From assembly GCA_029449245.1 (NCBI GenBank), contig JANATF010000010.1, positions 1,364,001 to 1,428,000 on the forward strand: a DNA stretch of 64,000 nt, read 5' to 3'. A model generated the notes under the pieces. That model searched no databases. It was given only the letters and a program-made list of their open reading frames with translations, and was not told where the DNA came from. Source of the stretch: Mortierella alpina. Its lineage: Eukaryota; Mortierellomycota; Mortierellomycetes; Mortierellales; Mortierellaceae. A program made the position numbers and the translations under genes. Of this stretch, positions 54,677-64,000 are shown in pieces; position 1 is the first letter of the stretch; every line of letters begins with the position of its first letter.

Positions 54677-55386
54677 TTAAAGCTCCTTGGGGACGTCCTT
54701 CTTCTGGGTACTGTCGTAGACCGCCTTGGCAGCAAAAAGTCCTCCAAGGATGGCAGCAGCTGTGGCGACATCGCTAACCTTCTCGTTTCTCTTCAGGGAC
54801 TCGATGCGGTGCTTGTGGTCACTCTCAATCTGAGTAAGTCCCTTAACCTCGGCGTGGTCGCCTTGAGGTGCAGCCTGACCGGCCTGGACTGCAGCCAAGG
54901 TCAGGGAAACCGTTCCCTTCTCCTTACCGTTGGGTGTGTAAAGATTGAATAGGCCCCTGAAGACGTGGCCTTGCGCGTTGGTGACCTGGCTGAGGGGGAT
55001 GGCGGCGAATCCAATTGGGGGATCAATGCCGATATCGGACTCGAGGACCTCAACGTAGAGAGTGTGGTGCTGGCCGGGAATGTAGTTTTCGAGAGTAAGG
55101 GTCTCGTTCCACTCGGCATTCTTGCCAGCATTCTTCTTGACAGATGTCTTCTGGAAAGAATCTTTGTTCTTGATGTCAAATGTAACCTGGACATAGGGAT
55201 CGTTCTTGCCGAGGTGCTGCAGAGCGGTATGGGTGAAGACGGTTAGGCAAGCGAAATTTATCTGCCAGGTACGCGTTCAAAATTGACGTGTTTGGAAAGA
55301 ATGTTGATTGATAGATAAAGGCTACGAACCTCGACATCATCCAATTTCTCAGCCTTGTGGACGGTGATCTTGAGGGAGTGGGTCAT
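54677..55386 (-). CDS. C2-domain protein C
   Basis: Two exons, 55386-55330 and 55216-54677, giving 198 aa, the same length as C2-B. It reads MTHSLKITVHKAEKLDDVE|H and LGKNDPYVQVTFDIK, with KNAGKNAEWNETLTLENY and LESDIGIDPPIGFAAIPLSQ. The segment after the C2 domain contains GLTQIESDHKHRIESLKRNE, then the hydrophobic DVATAAAILGGLFAAKAV and the end DVPKEL. It is closest to C2-D by eye: both have the same GDHAEVKGL/CHNAEVKGL linker and share a promoter decamer at identical spacing. The intron lies at the codon boundary after DVE. Confidence 0.87.
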
Positions 55387-56518
55387 GATTGCTTGAAGAT
55401 GAAAGTGTGGATTGGGTGAGAAGGAGTGTTGTTGGACTGGGTGTTGATGGAGGAATAAGAAGAAATAAGAGGGCATAGAGGAACTATTTATGTTAAAACG
55501 CCAGGCTGAATTGCGGCATTGGGCTAGCCAATGGCGGCATGGTTCTCGGGCCATAGACGCGAAGATTAGGAACAAGGGGCAGCGGACTCGCCCAAGTCAC
55601 GCTAATAGCCCCAAGAACTCGCGCAATTTAAGGCTGCTTTGGTATTTTGGATCGAACCTACATCCAGCCGTTTTTTTTAGAAGCACTGGTATTGTACACT
55701 TTCGCTAGTAGACAGAGTGCTGCCCCATGTCAATCCCTGACCAACCGTCATTAATGTTGTGACAACAAGACCGCGGCCCGCTGTCGTCAGTAGGATACAG
55801 CTTGCCTCCTTATTCGCTGCTGCCCAACAGCACCTCCAATGATTGCTGTAATCAAAATCGCTCAGGAACAATGCGTTGAGTAGCCGGGCACCAGGGTACA
55901 CCCTCGAGGTACCGTTCTTTCGCCTCATGTGCAGTCACTCTGGATCTCGTCCGACGCCTTCAACAGAAGGTGTGAGTTGGTACGGACAGAACCACGCCAG
56001 GCACACAGGTCATATTTTTGGTCAGTTTGGTATCGAGATCTTCGCGGGCGAAGGGCGATTGAACCTTTCGAGTCTTTGACGGGAGTCGCAGAAGGCTGAG
56101 CAAGTGGCCTTATCCAGAGGCGTACGAAGTTGACCTTGTCCAGTACTCCTCCATGTCAAGGGGGAATGACCGTTGCGAAATCCCACGGCTCATGGGTTCA
56201 CATTCTCCCGAGGTGCAGTCCGCGTACTATGCAGCATAATTCCTCAAATTCAGACCCTCATTCTCCCTGCGTGTGCCATGCCTGAAGTTCCTGAGCGTAC
56301 TACGCGAGGAGGGAGGATTTCAAAATGTCACATATATTTCATTTCGTCGCCCAAACCATGGCCCTCACTTTCCAATGTGACAGCATAAGGAACACCTTTC
56401 TTTTTTTTTTTTATTTACAATTGGTATCGTTGCGTGAAACTGATTTTTCGGTTGTGCCAGTGCCTGGTGGGAAAACGCGCCAAGGCATTAGAACAGGCAC
56501 TTATATATATTGCTACAC
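55387..56518. other. Intergenic region C2-C/C2-D
   Basis: This 1.13-kb spacer carries the C2-C promoter (CATAAATAGT, minus strand, 55483-55492). No gene is supported in the remainder, and I see no decayed C2 copy. Confidence 0.35.
55483..55492 (-). promoter_or_regulatory. TATA-like decamer of C2-C
   Basis: CATAAATAGT on the minus strand, its near edge 97 bp upstream of the ATG. The identical decamer occurs at the identical distance upstream of C2-D. Confidence 0.6.
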
Positions 56519-57220
56519 TCAATGCTCCTTAGCGACTTCAGGCTTCTTCATAGCGTCATGGACGGCCTTGGCGGCAAAGAGTCCACCGATGATACCAGCG
56601 GCCATACCGACATCGTTAATCTTCTCGTTGGTCTTCATGGTCTTGATGCGGTGCTGGTGGTCAGTGACGATCTGAGAAAGACCCTTGACCTCGGCATTGT
56701 GGCATGCGGGGGCTGCCTGACCGGCATTCACGATGGCAATGGTCAAAGAGATGGTTCCCTTTGGCTTACCACTAGGGGTGTAGAGATCGAAGCAACCCCT
56801 GAAGACGTGGTTCTCAGCGTTGATAATCTGGGACATGGGGATGGCGCAGAAACCAATTGGGGGGTCAATTCCGACATCATCCTCGAGGACCTCGACGAAG
56901 AGCTCTTTGTGGAGGTCGGAGTTGAAGTCCTCGATGGAAAGGGTCTCGTTCCACTCGGGGTTCTTGCCAGCGTTCTTCTTGACGGTGGTCTTGTGCTTCT
57001 TGAACTCGTTGTTATCCTTGAGATTGCAGGAGAACTGGGCATAGGGATCGTTCTTTCCCATGTGCTGCAGTAAAGATTAAGCGAAGCGTTGTTAAGTAGT
57101 GAAGTCAACAGAAAGTCATCGGTGGTGTGACGTGTCGAAAGGAAAGTGTGAATAGCTACGAACCTCGACATCATCCAATTTCTCGCACTTGTGGACGGTG
57201 ATCTTGAGTCCTTGGGTCAT
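56519..57220 (-). CDS. C2-domain protein D
   Basis: Two exons, 57220-57164 and 57064-56519, giving 200 aa. It reads MTQGLKITVHKCEKLDDVE|H and MGKNDPYAQFSCNLKDN, with KNAGKNPEWNETLSIEDF and LEDDVGIDPPIGFCAIPMSQ. The linker CHNAEVKGLSQIVTDHQHRI precedes a hydrophobic Gly/Ala segment (DVGMAAGIIGGLFAAKAV) and the end KPEVAKEH. No signal peptide. Loop aspartates are kept (NDPY, DDVGID). The layout C2, basic helix, then one short Gly/Ala hydrophobic helix suggests a peripheral membrane protein that may insert or oligomerise through a glycine-zipper-like segment; that is inference. Confidence 0.87.
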
Positions 57221-57316
57221 GATGATTTAGAAGTGTTTGTTTTAGCTGAGGGAATGGAGATGAGAGTTGAGTGAGGATACGGATGAAAAAGAGACTGTAA
57301 AGGAGCAAAGGTGGAT

Positions 57317-57326
57317 ACTATTTATG
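57317..57326 (-). promoter_or_regulatory. TATA-like decamer of C2-D
   Basis: CATAAATAGT on the minus strand, its near edge 97 bp upstream of the ATG, exactly as in C2-C. Confidence 0.6.
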
Positions 57327-59173
57327 CGAAAAGCGATTGTGAGGAGGCTCGAGGTTAAGCCTGGGAGTATTTTTTCTATCGGGCAAGGTGCAAAATGATG
57401 TGAGGTGATGTGATAAAGAGCTCCAAAGGTATTGGGAAACGAGTTTCATGACAGTGGGATGCCTTTTGGAGCAATGCCCCATGGTATGAACAGGCATATA
57501 TGCGATTATGTGTGTGGGAATCTTTGCACAATGGACCGAACAGAGAGGGTCTCTGTAGCTGTCAAAAATCTCGAAACCTCCTTGGGCCATCCGCGGTGGA
57601 AGCGTTTGGAAGCTCATTGTTGTCAATGGCACGTAAACTCACTGACACTCTAGTTGGACCGTTTTGCAGCTGCCCCTGGTCAAGGGCAGACAACTGTGCG
57701 GCTGCGATCTAGTTTAGCAGGTGTGATCTTATGTATCTCATGTACATGAAGTATATAAATAAACGCGCATTGTTTTTTGGAGGACGCTTGGAGGACCGTG
57801 TCAAAACCTGTGGTCAGATTTGGACGGGCATTGATTGACATTTCGCGGGCGCGTACTGGCGGTGTATGGTCAGGACCCCTACAGTACCACGTATCCAAAG
57901 ACAATTGAAATAAAGGGTCGCGCTCCAATACTCCACACAGTGACATCGTAAGCAAGCAGTCGGCTCTCAAATCCTATGCTAGACTACTCTGAAAAATAGA
58001 CCATTACTGTACATGTGTTCCTTAACCATTCGAACATGCTCGTAGAAATGCATGATTCGTCGTCTACAGTACACACAGACCGCAAAAAAAATCCGCTTTC
58101 GCTATCGCGCTTCCGCATGTTCCCCCGGCATATGTTTTTAACGCGTGTCCCTTGAGCAAGACACCATCGGGCCATTCTTCCCAACGCCACAGGCGACCAA
58201 AACATTCGATCATGACAGACCGCGCTATTCTGGTCCCAGTTAGTAGCAAATGATTCCTTTTAAAGGTGATATTTTATTACTTGGTTCTGATGTTCAGCAG
58301 AGGGTCCTCAATCAGCCCTCGCATCTAAACCGCATACTGCTGTTGATACATGGGTGTTACTGCTCATGAACATCCATGCACTTGTGTCTCTCTGCTTTTC
58401 ACCTCCACCTCCTTCACCGTCTCTTGTCCACAGTTATACGAAGAAAAACAGAAACTCAGTCCCTCCACCTTCATGAAATGCGCAAACCCCCTTTTCTCTG
58501 TCTATCCTCTGTGGAGTTGCGATGCATGCATGATCATCCTCGTGTACACAATAGCGCACTGTCCTGCCAAATCTCTCATTTCAATAACGATTGGTCGTCG
58601 ACGGCCAGCATTAATTGGAGATGTCCGTTTGGAGCGACCTCGGTTCAAAGGGAGGTCAGAACAGGAGGATGTAACTTCAAGAACACATTACTTTTTTCTC
58701 ATGCTTTCGCTCTACAGCACATCTTGCCTTTTCAACCAGCTTCTTGGAACAGGAAGGAGTCAAAGTAACGCGAGGAGTCAGAGACGCGAAGAATGCGAAG
58801 AGCTCTTTGCGGATAGCTTCGGGAATGAGGGGTAATGCGAGTGTCTTTCGAGCGGGAGCCTGGACGCTACATGAATGAGAGTAGACAAGGGGGGATGCAG
58901 CATATGGATACCCAGACCAGCATCAGCATCAGCTCTGACGAAAGGAAGCAAAGAACACCAAGCAACGCCGTGCAGTAACAAACTGATATCATACGCGACT
59001 GTGAGGCACAGCGACGATCGTGAGAAGAAAAGCGTCTATCGGACCGCAAGTATCCACAGCGATTGTCTGAAAGCAAGAAGTGTACAAGGTGAACTGCGTG
59101 ACACTTTTCTATGGCGGGGAATGGTGAGGATGTTGTTTACTTTTTCACCTTCTAAGACACAACATTAACGCTT
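57327..59173. other. Gene-poor region, 1.8 kb
   Basis: No gene, RNA or repeat can be supported. A 161-codon plus-strand frame near 58350-58835 has no domain or convincing codon pattern and I treat it as chance. Confidence 0.35.
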
Positions 59174-60904
59174 CTAGTTCTTTGCTTCCTTCTTGGGGAG
59201 CAATCCCAGCTCATCCTTTCGAGCATAAACGACACGGTCCAGCAAATTCTTAGCCCTGTAGTCTCCCAGCAAGGACTCGGGAGGTCCAAATGCGTTGGTA
59301 ACATATGCAAAGCCTAGAGAAGAATTCACATAGGTTAGAAACAAATGCAGCAACACAATACAGACAACACAACACAACACAGCATCTAGACGATCACAGT
59401 TGAACTTTACCAATGCCAAGCTCCTCAATCCAGACAACCAAAGAGCCGCCTGCACCTGCCCAGCCTTGAACTTCGACCCCCAATAATGGTCCATCGCCAT
59501 AGAAATTACGGGTCTTGACCCAACCACCCATAGACATAGGCAAATTCTCACCGGTGACCTCGCAGACCGCAGTTGAATGAAAAGTTGTGGCCTTGGCATA
59601 AGTCTCGGCGCTCAGCAGGTTGGGCTCCTCACCAGGGTGAATGGATGCGCCCTTGTTGGCCATCATCGACATGATCTTGGCGAGCTAGTTGGAGCATGAT
59701 TGAACGAACAGGCAACAAGACAGATAGTGAGTACCCAGACACTTTTCATTTTTTCATCTCGATCACTGGTACACACTAGACTTACCGAGTGGGCATTGGT
59801 CTTGAGCGAGAAGCTGGTGCTCTCGGTCGCATGGGCCTCCTTGGTGCGGAAGTTGTGTGGAAAGGGCGCCATCTTGGGGGCAACGACTCGGGAGGTTATC
59901 GACTCGGTGCCACCAGGGACCTTGCTCATGAACATCTTCTTGACAATACTGTGTAGCGGGCGCAGGTTCGGAAAACCCAAGTAGCTGTTGGTTTGGAGGG
60001 CTCGAGGCAGAAGCAAACGGGCAAGGACCCTCAGCATGGGATAGTCGTGCATCTCGGAGAGGCGCTCCTCCCAATCCGACTCATTCGGCAGCTTGGAGTA
60101 GTACATCTCCACATCCTTGTAGTCCCTCATCAGATCCTGTTCCACAATCTGACCGATCGTCCTGCCTTGAGGGTCAACGCGGCGGACAATCTCATTGAGG
60201 TACCATCCGCGGTTGATGGCATGGTAGGCGCGTGTCCGTTTGCCTCCAAACAGATGGGGCTGACGGGCGAGGCGTTCCGAGAACGATTCCTCATTGGCCA
60301 GATGGGCCCAAGACAGGGCATCCTTCTCGTCATCGTCGTCCAGGAATGGAACACCTGATTCATAAACCATCAAGTCGACCAAACGAACATCCTCCTTGCC
60401 GTTCTGTCCGAATTCCGGCCAGTAATCGGCAATCTTTTTCTCATATTCGAGTTTGCCTTGCTCCACCAAACGCGCAACCACAATACCCTCAATGGCCTTT
60501 CCGGACGAGTAAACTTGCTGAAGGGTCTTGTTGTTATAGAGCTGCGTCTTGGCGAGATCCTTTGATCCTGCGAAGACATCGATCACAGGCTTTCCATCCA
60601 CAAGGACAGCGAACGAACCTCCGAGATCCTCGTGCTTGGTGAAGAGGCTGGCATAGTAGTTAACGACCTGGCCATAATGGTCCGCACGCTCCAGCACACC
60701 CTCGAGGTTGGTGGGTGCCTGGGGACAGTTGAAACCAAAAGTGATGCACAGTGGAGGCTGGTACGGCCCTTGCCGAGAGTAAGTATAAAACGAAAAGATG
60801 ATTGCAGGCAAGAACCGAATGAACCACTGGAAGAGCGTTAACCGGGGGAAGAACGACCGACGAGAGGCCGGGGCAGGCGCAGGGGTGTCGCCTTTGTCTG
60901 ACAT
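59174..60904 (-). CDS. Membrane-anchored beta-lactamase-fold (class C-like/LACTB-type) serine hydrolase
   Basis: Three minus-strand exons: 60904-59786, 59684-59411, 59313-59174, giving 510 aa. An N-terminal signal anchor (LFQWFIRFLPAIIFSFYTYS) lies at about residues 23-42. The beta-lactamase domain has SxxK in QVYSSGKAIEGIVVARLVEQ and the class C-type Tyr motif in AYHAINRGWYLNEIVRRVDP. The C-terminal exons carry GGWVKTRNFYGDGP and GWAGAGGSLVVW, the equivalent of the KTG/HxG strand. Family knowledge: eukaryotic members (LACTB, nematode LACT, fungal EstB-like) are esterases or peptidases rather than resistance enzymes. The substrate is unknown, and the protein likely faces the lumen or the outside of the membrane. 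Confidence 0.85.
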
Positions 60905-61846
60905 TTTTCCTTCGTTTGGGCAAAAGTGTGGGGGGAAAGAAGGGTGAAGAACAAGAACGACGAAGGGCAGCATTTATTTCAACCGTGGGATGCCTCTGTT
61001 CCCAGGCAATCGTGGCGAACGGTGAGAGCTCGATCGTTTGTGCGACCCTGAGGGAGGCTGCTCCGACCCGCCCTTGGGCATCCTCTTGTGCTCCTTCTCT
61101 CCAGGCACCTCTCGGCAGCCGATTGGTCTGCACACCCGCTCCTTGGTAGCGCTTCCGTGGCGAGTTGTTGTGCTGTTTGCTGTTTGTATGAAGAGATGAT
61201 AAGGAAGTAGATGTGCCGGAGAACATTGTCCTGACTACCTTGAACCTGCACAAAGGCAATGAACTTGTAGCCATGACACCCAATTCTCTGACCGTTCGAA
61301 ATAATATATATATAACATCGGTCTTGCTGATCTTTTACGGCTTTGAGTGTCGTGGATTCCCGCGCCCCGTGGGGTCTGGAAATCTCGATCAAAGTGCTTT
61401 TATAAGATCGCGTAATTTTGCGTTGTAAGGATTCTACTGAAGGCCGCGGACCGAGGCCCGAGGTAACCTCATTCTGTGACGCGGAATGGGGTGCAGGACC
61501 CTCGCGAGGCCGCTGTGACCTTCGATGGGGCCTCTTGATTTTAATTCCGCCTTTGTTCAATCTCCCTCTTCAGAGCTAGTCACGCTCCTCCTCGGTCGGA
61601 GTCCAGCTCGCAACACCAGGGATGCATGCCCCAAGCAGTCGTGATAAAGACAGGCCATCGGGCGATCTCGGTGGGATGGTAGATGGATGTTATCCTTGAC
61701 TCGAAGACCACATGGGTATGATCTCACGAGCCAGTGCCAAAGTGGCGCAAGTGATAAAAAAAAAAAAAAAAAAAATGGTCAAAGCGCCTCCCATTCTTTC
61801 ACACTTCACTTCATTCCAGTCAACCTCACACACCACTGGCCAACTC
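60905..61846. other. Divergent intergenic region with A20 tract
   Basis: This 942-bp gap lies between the divergent hydrolase and GGC1 genes. A run of about 20 A (around 61756-61775) lies ~72 bp before the chosen GGC1 start, followed by a C/T- and CA-rich leader. No other gene is supported. Confidence 0.4.
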
Positions 61847-63248
61847 ATGTCGCCTCATTCCTCTCATAGCAAGCACTCCGAGTCTGCAGCCGCACGGCTT
61901 TGCGGCTCTGCTACCTCGGGCTTTCTCGAGCTCATGATCTTTCACCCCATTGACACTGTAGCCAAACGACTCATGAGCAACCAAACTAGGGTAGGTTGAA
62001 ATAACTTGGACCTTCAGCCTTGGGCTCTAGCAGAGGCGTTAGCACCCAAGTCTGGCCCATATTTTTCACTTGATAAAAGGCGCAGGACATTCAGTCCGAA
62101 CGTGTGATGACGGCACTGTCAACCTAAGTGAGCAAAAGCGTGGTTTTGTTTCCCACCCTTTACCATGTGGGAAAACTTGGAAGGCTGTGGACACATGGGT
62201 GTGAGGCGTTAATGGCTTCATCGGCTAGGGAAGCATCCAAGGCATAGTGCAGGAAGCGTGCTCTAAACATAGAAGCAACACGCAATTGCTCATAGACTGT
62301 ATATACACTCTGCTTATGGCCCAACTTAGCTGTTTGCTCCCGGTCAGCCTACAAGTGTTGCTTTGGCAGCGACCAACAAGGTGATTTTCAAGGATGCAGC
62401 AGACGCCGCATTTCTTAAAAAATACACCTCTTTATTCCCCGGTCTGGGCTTTGCAGCCGGGTACAAGATCATGCAACGAGTCTATAAGTTTGGAGGACAG
62501 CCTTTCGTCAATGAGTTTTTGGATCAGCATTACAAGTCCAAGTTCCACAATCTGTTTGGAGAAAAGACGGGAAAAACCATGACTCATGCCTCAGCGGGTT
62601 CTCTGGTGGGCATTGGAGAGATTGCGCTATTGCCGCTGGACGTTCTAAAGATCAAGAGGCAGACAAATCCAGAAGCCTTCCGTGGCAGAGGAGTCTTCAG
62701 AATTGTAGCAGACGAGGGCATGGGCTTATACAGGTAACTCAAAAAAAACGGTCCACTGCAGAGGGTGTTACAAATCATCTTTGCCTTAACTCTTTGCCGT
62801 TGCACAAACAAACCTTGGTAGAGGTGCGCTCTGGACAGCTGCACGCAATGCACCAGGATCGTTTGCCTTATTCGGAGGCAGTGCATTCGTTAAGGAATGG
62901 GTCTTCAGACTCGAGGACTACAATAAGGCTACGTTCTTTCAAAACTTTTGCGCATCCATTGGCGGTTCGGTGGCCTCCATCACGGTTGCGGCTCCTCTGG
63001 ACGTCGTCAAGACCCGCATCCAAAACCGGAATTTCGACAACCCTGAGGGGGGCGTGAGCATCATCAGGAAGATGGTCCGCAATGAAGGCCTTGGCGCATT
63101 TTTCAAGGGCCTCGTACCCAAGATCTTGGTCGTAGGACCCAAGCTTGTCTTCTCGTTCACGATCGCCCAGCAGCTGATTCCCCTATTCCACATCAAGTTT
63201 GAAGAGATCGGACTGACTCACGTTGGCAACACCAGCAAGTCCCATTAG
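61847..63248 (+). CDS. GGC1: Mitochondrial GTP/GDP carrier GGC1
   Basis: Three exons: 61847-61990, 62348-62733, 62822-63248, giving 318 aa. The whole protein follows yeast Ggc1: ARLCGSATSGFLELMIFHPI, FPGLGFAAGYKIMQRVYKFG, FGEKTGKTMTHASAGSLVGI, LPLDVLKIKRQTNPEAF, WTAARNAPGSFALFGGSAF, APLDVVKTRIQNRNFDNPEG. The three carrier repeats carry P-x-(D/E)-x-x-(K/R) signatures: HPIDTVAKR, LPLDVLKIK, APLDVVKTR. Family knowledge: Ggc1 exchanges mitochondrial GDP for cytosolic GTP across the inner membrane and affects mitochondrial iron. Intron 1 is long (357 nt). An in-frame ATG at 61776 just after the A tract would add 24 residues; I chose 61847 because it matches the family N-terminus. Confidence 0.95.
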
Positions 63249-63389
63249 ACAATTTTTTCTGGCTATATACATCTACAATGACAACACGGATGAGGAAATG
63301 ACAAATACGAGTTTCAGGTTTTGTTTTTAAAAAAAAAAAAAGCTGTTGTATTGGTACAGAAAGTAATCTCATTGGAAAGCAACGTTATG

Positions 63390-64000
63390 TTACTCCTTCC
63401 TCCTCTTGCCCTCCTGCTTCGATGACAGGTCCAGTCCCGTCCTCTTCTTGGACACATCCTTATTGAATTCGTCCAGTCCAAAGATATCGGCCTCTTTCTC
63501 AAAGGCCACGGGTCCATCACGCTTCATATTACGACCGCCTTCCGTACCGCTGAAACCTCTTGCAGATCCACTGATTCCGGCGCTTCCGAAGCGTTCGGAG
63601 GCGAGTGCACGGTTAATATCGTCCTCGGTCCCGACCTCATCATTGCCAGCATCATCACCGGCCCGCTTGGGTCTGTAAACACTCGATCCAGTGTGGGTGA
63701 ACATGGGCTTGTCGTAAACACTGTAGGCTTCATCGTCCTTGAATCCAGAGTCCAATCCCTGCGACTGGTTGAACAATCGTGAATCGTACATACTGTCTTT
63801 GCTCTGCGTAGGCTTAGCCAACCCCAGAGCAATCTTTTCTGAAATATCTCTTCCTTCGGACCTAAGGTGAAGAAGGTTAGAAGGGAGAAGAGAAAGAAAA
63901 AGACATTAGCAAAGCAAGAACAGATCTTAACCTTAGTCCACAGCCCACAGTAATAAATCAAACAAGTTCTTACTTGGCCATGACCTTTGCCTTCTGCTCC
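63390..64000 (-). CDS. SNW1: SNW1/SKIP/Prp45 splicing factor, C-terminal part (cut by window edge)
   Basis: Partial gene: the last exon is 63861-63390 and the preceding exon runs from 63974 past the window edge. The junction reads EQKAKVMAK|SEGRDISEK. The C-terminal SNW/SKIP sequence is clear: ISEKIALGLAKPTQSKDSMY, DSRLFNQSQGLDSGFKDDEA, YSVYDKPMF, then an RPKRAG patch and a Lys/Arg-rich end (EGKRRKE). Family knowledge: SNW1/Prp45 is an unfolded scaffold of the catalytic spliceosome and, in animals, also a transcription coregulator. The SNW domain itself lies beyond the window. The 3' end converges on GGC1 with 141 bp between stops. Confidence 0.93.

Noticed and set aside
55646-55658. T-loop-like GGTTCGATCC on the minus strand, a possible tRNA
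   Set aside because: The flanking bases do not form the 5-bp T stem, and no acceptor, D or anticodon arm is visible.
58350-58835. 161-codon plus-strand frame downstream of the C2 array
   Set aside because: No recognisable feature; overlaps another equally long frame in a second register, as expected by chance.
61776-61846. Upstream in-frame ATG for GGC1 just after the A tract
   Set aside because: It would add 24 residues not seen in the family. The ATG at 61847 gives the expected N-terminal length. Left as an alternative.

Overview
The window is a gene-rich stretch of a filamentous fungal nuclear genome. Coding sequence is roughly 50% GC. Introns are short (mostly 55-430 bp) with GT..AG ends. 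Most genes have clear homologues in yeasts and animals: SIL1, beta-COP, SNF5, SPO11, glycine decarboxylase, ROK1, MAK11, GGC1, SNW1. A BipA/TypA GTPase with a mitochondrial presequence and a separate bacterial-type histidyl-tRNA synthetase point away from the best-known Dikarya and towards an early-diverging lineage. Mucoromycota, perhaps Mortierellaceae, is my inference; no marker here proves it. Exon joins were chosen so that phase matches at every junction and the joined protein reads through family motifs. I found no tRNA, rRNA, CRISPR array or intact transposon.

Layout: 0.2-7.7 kb holds LSM12, then the divergent pair SIL1 (ER nucleotide-exchange factor ending in RDEL) and COPB1 (coatomer). 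8.1-18.5 kb holds a very long terminal-uridylyltransferase-like protein with a coiled-coil N-terminal half, a Q-rich single-pass membrane protein, and an SNF5-type SWI/SNF subunit with a GATA finger. 19.3-24.8 kb carries surface or secreted proteins: an S41 protease, a single-pass membrane protein and a small Cys-containing secreted protein. About 3 kb (24.8-27.9 kb) is gene-poor. 27.9-42.9 kb is mostly minus strand: mitochondrial BipA, a small complex I subunit, SPO11 with a long acidic N-terminus, glycine decarboxylase, a low-molecular-weight tyrosine phosphatase and a bacterial-type HisRS.

42.9-48.2 kb is a translation and ribosome-biogenesis block built from two compact divergent pairs: HisRS/ROK1, and tRNA m3C methyltransferase/MAK11. 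Each pair shares a promoter of about 200 bp with a poly(dT) tract. A short tropomyosin follows. 49.9-57.2 kb is a tandem array of four paralogous C2-domain proteins, all on the minus strand and all with an intron at the same place. The first of them has gained a low-complexity linker and a C-terminal CBM5/12-like chitin-binding module. This array is the least explained system in the window. The right end holds a membrane-anchored beta-lactamase-fold protein, the mitochondrial GTP/GDP carrier GGC1, and the 3' part of SNW1, cut by the window edge.
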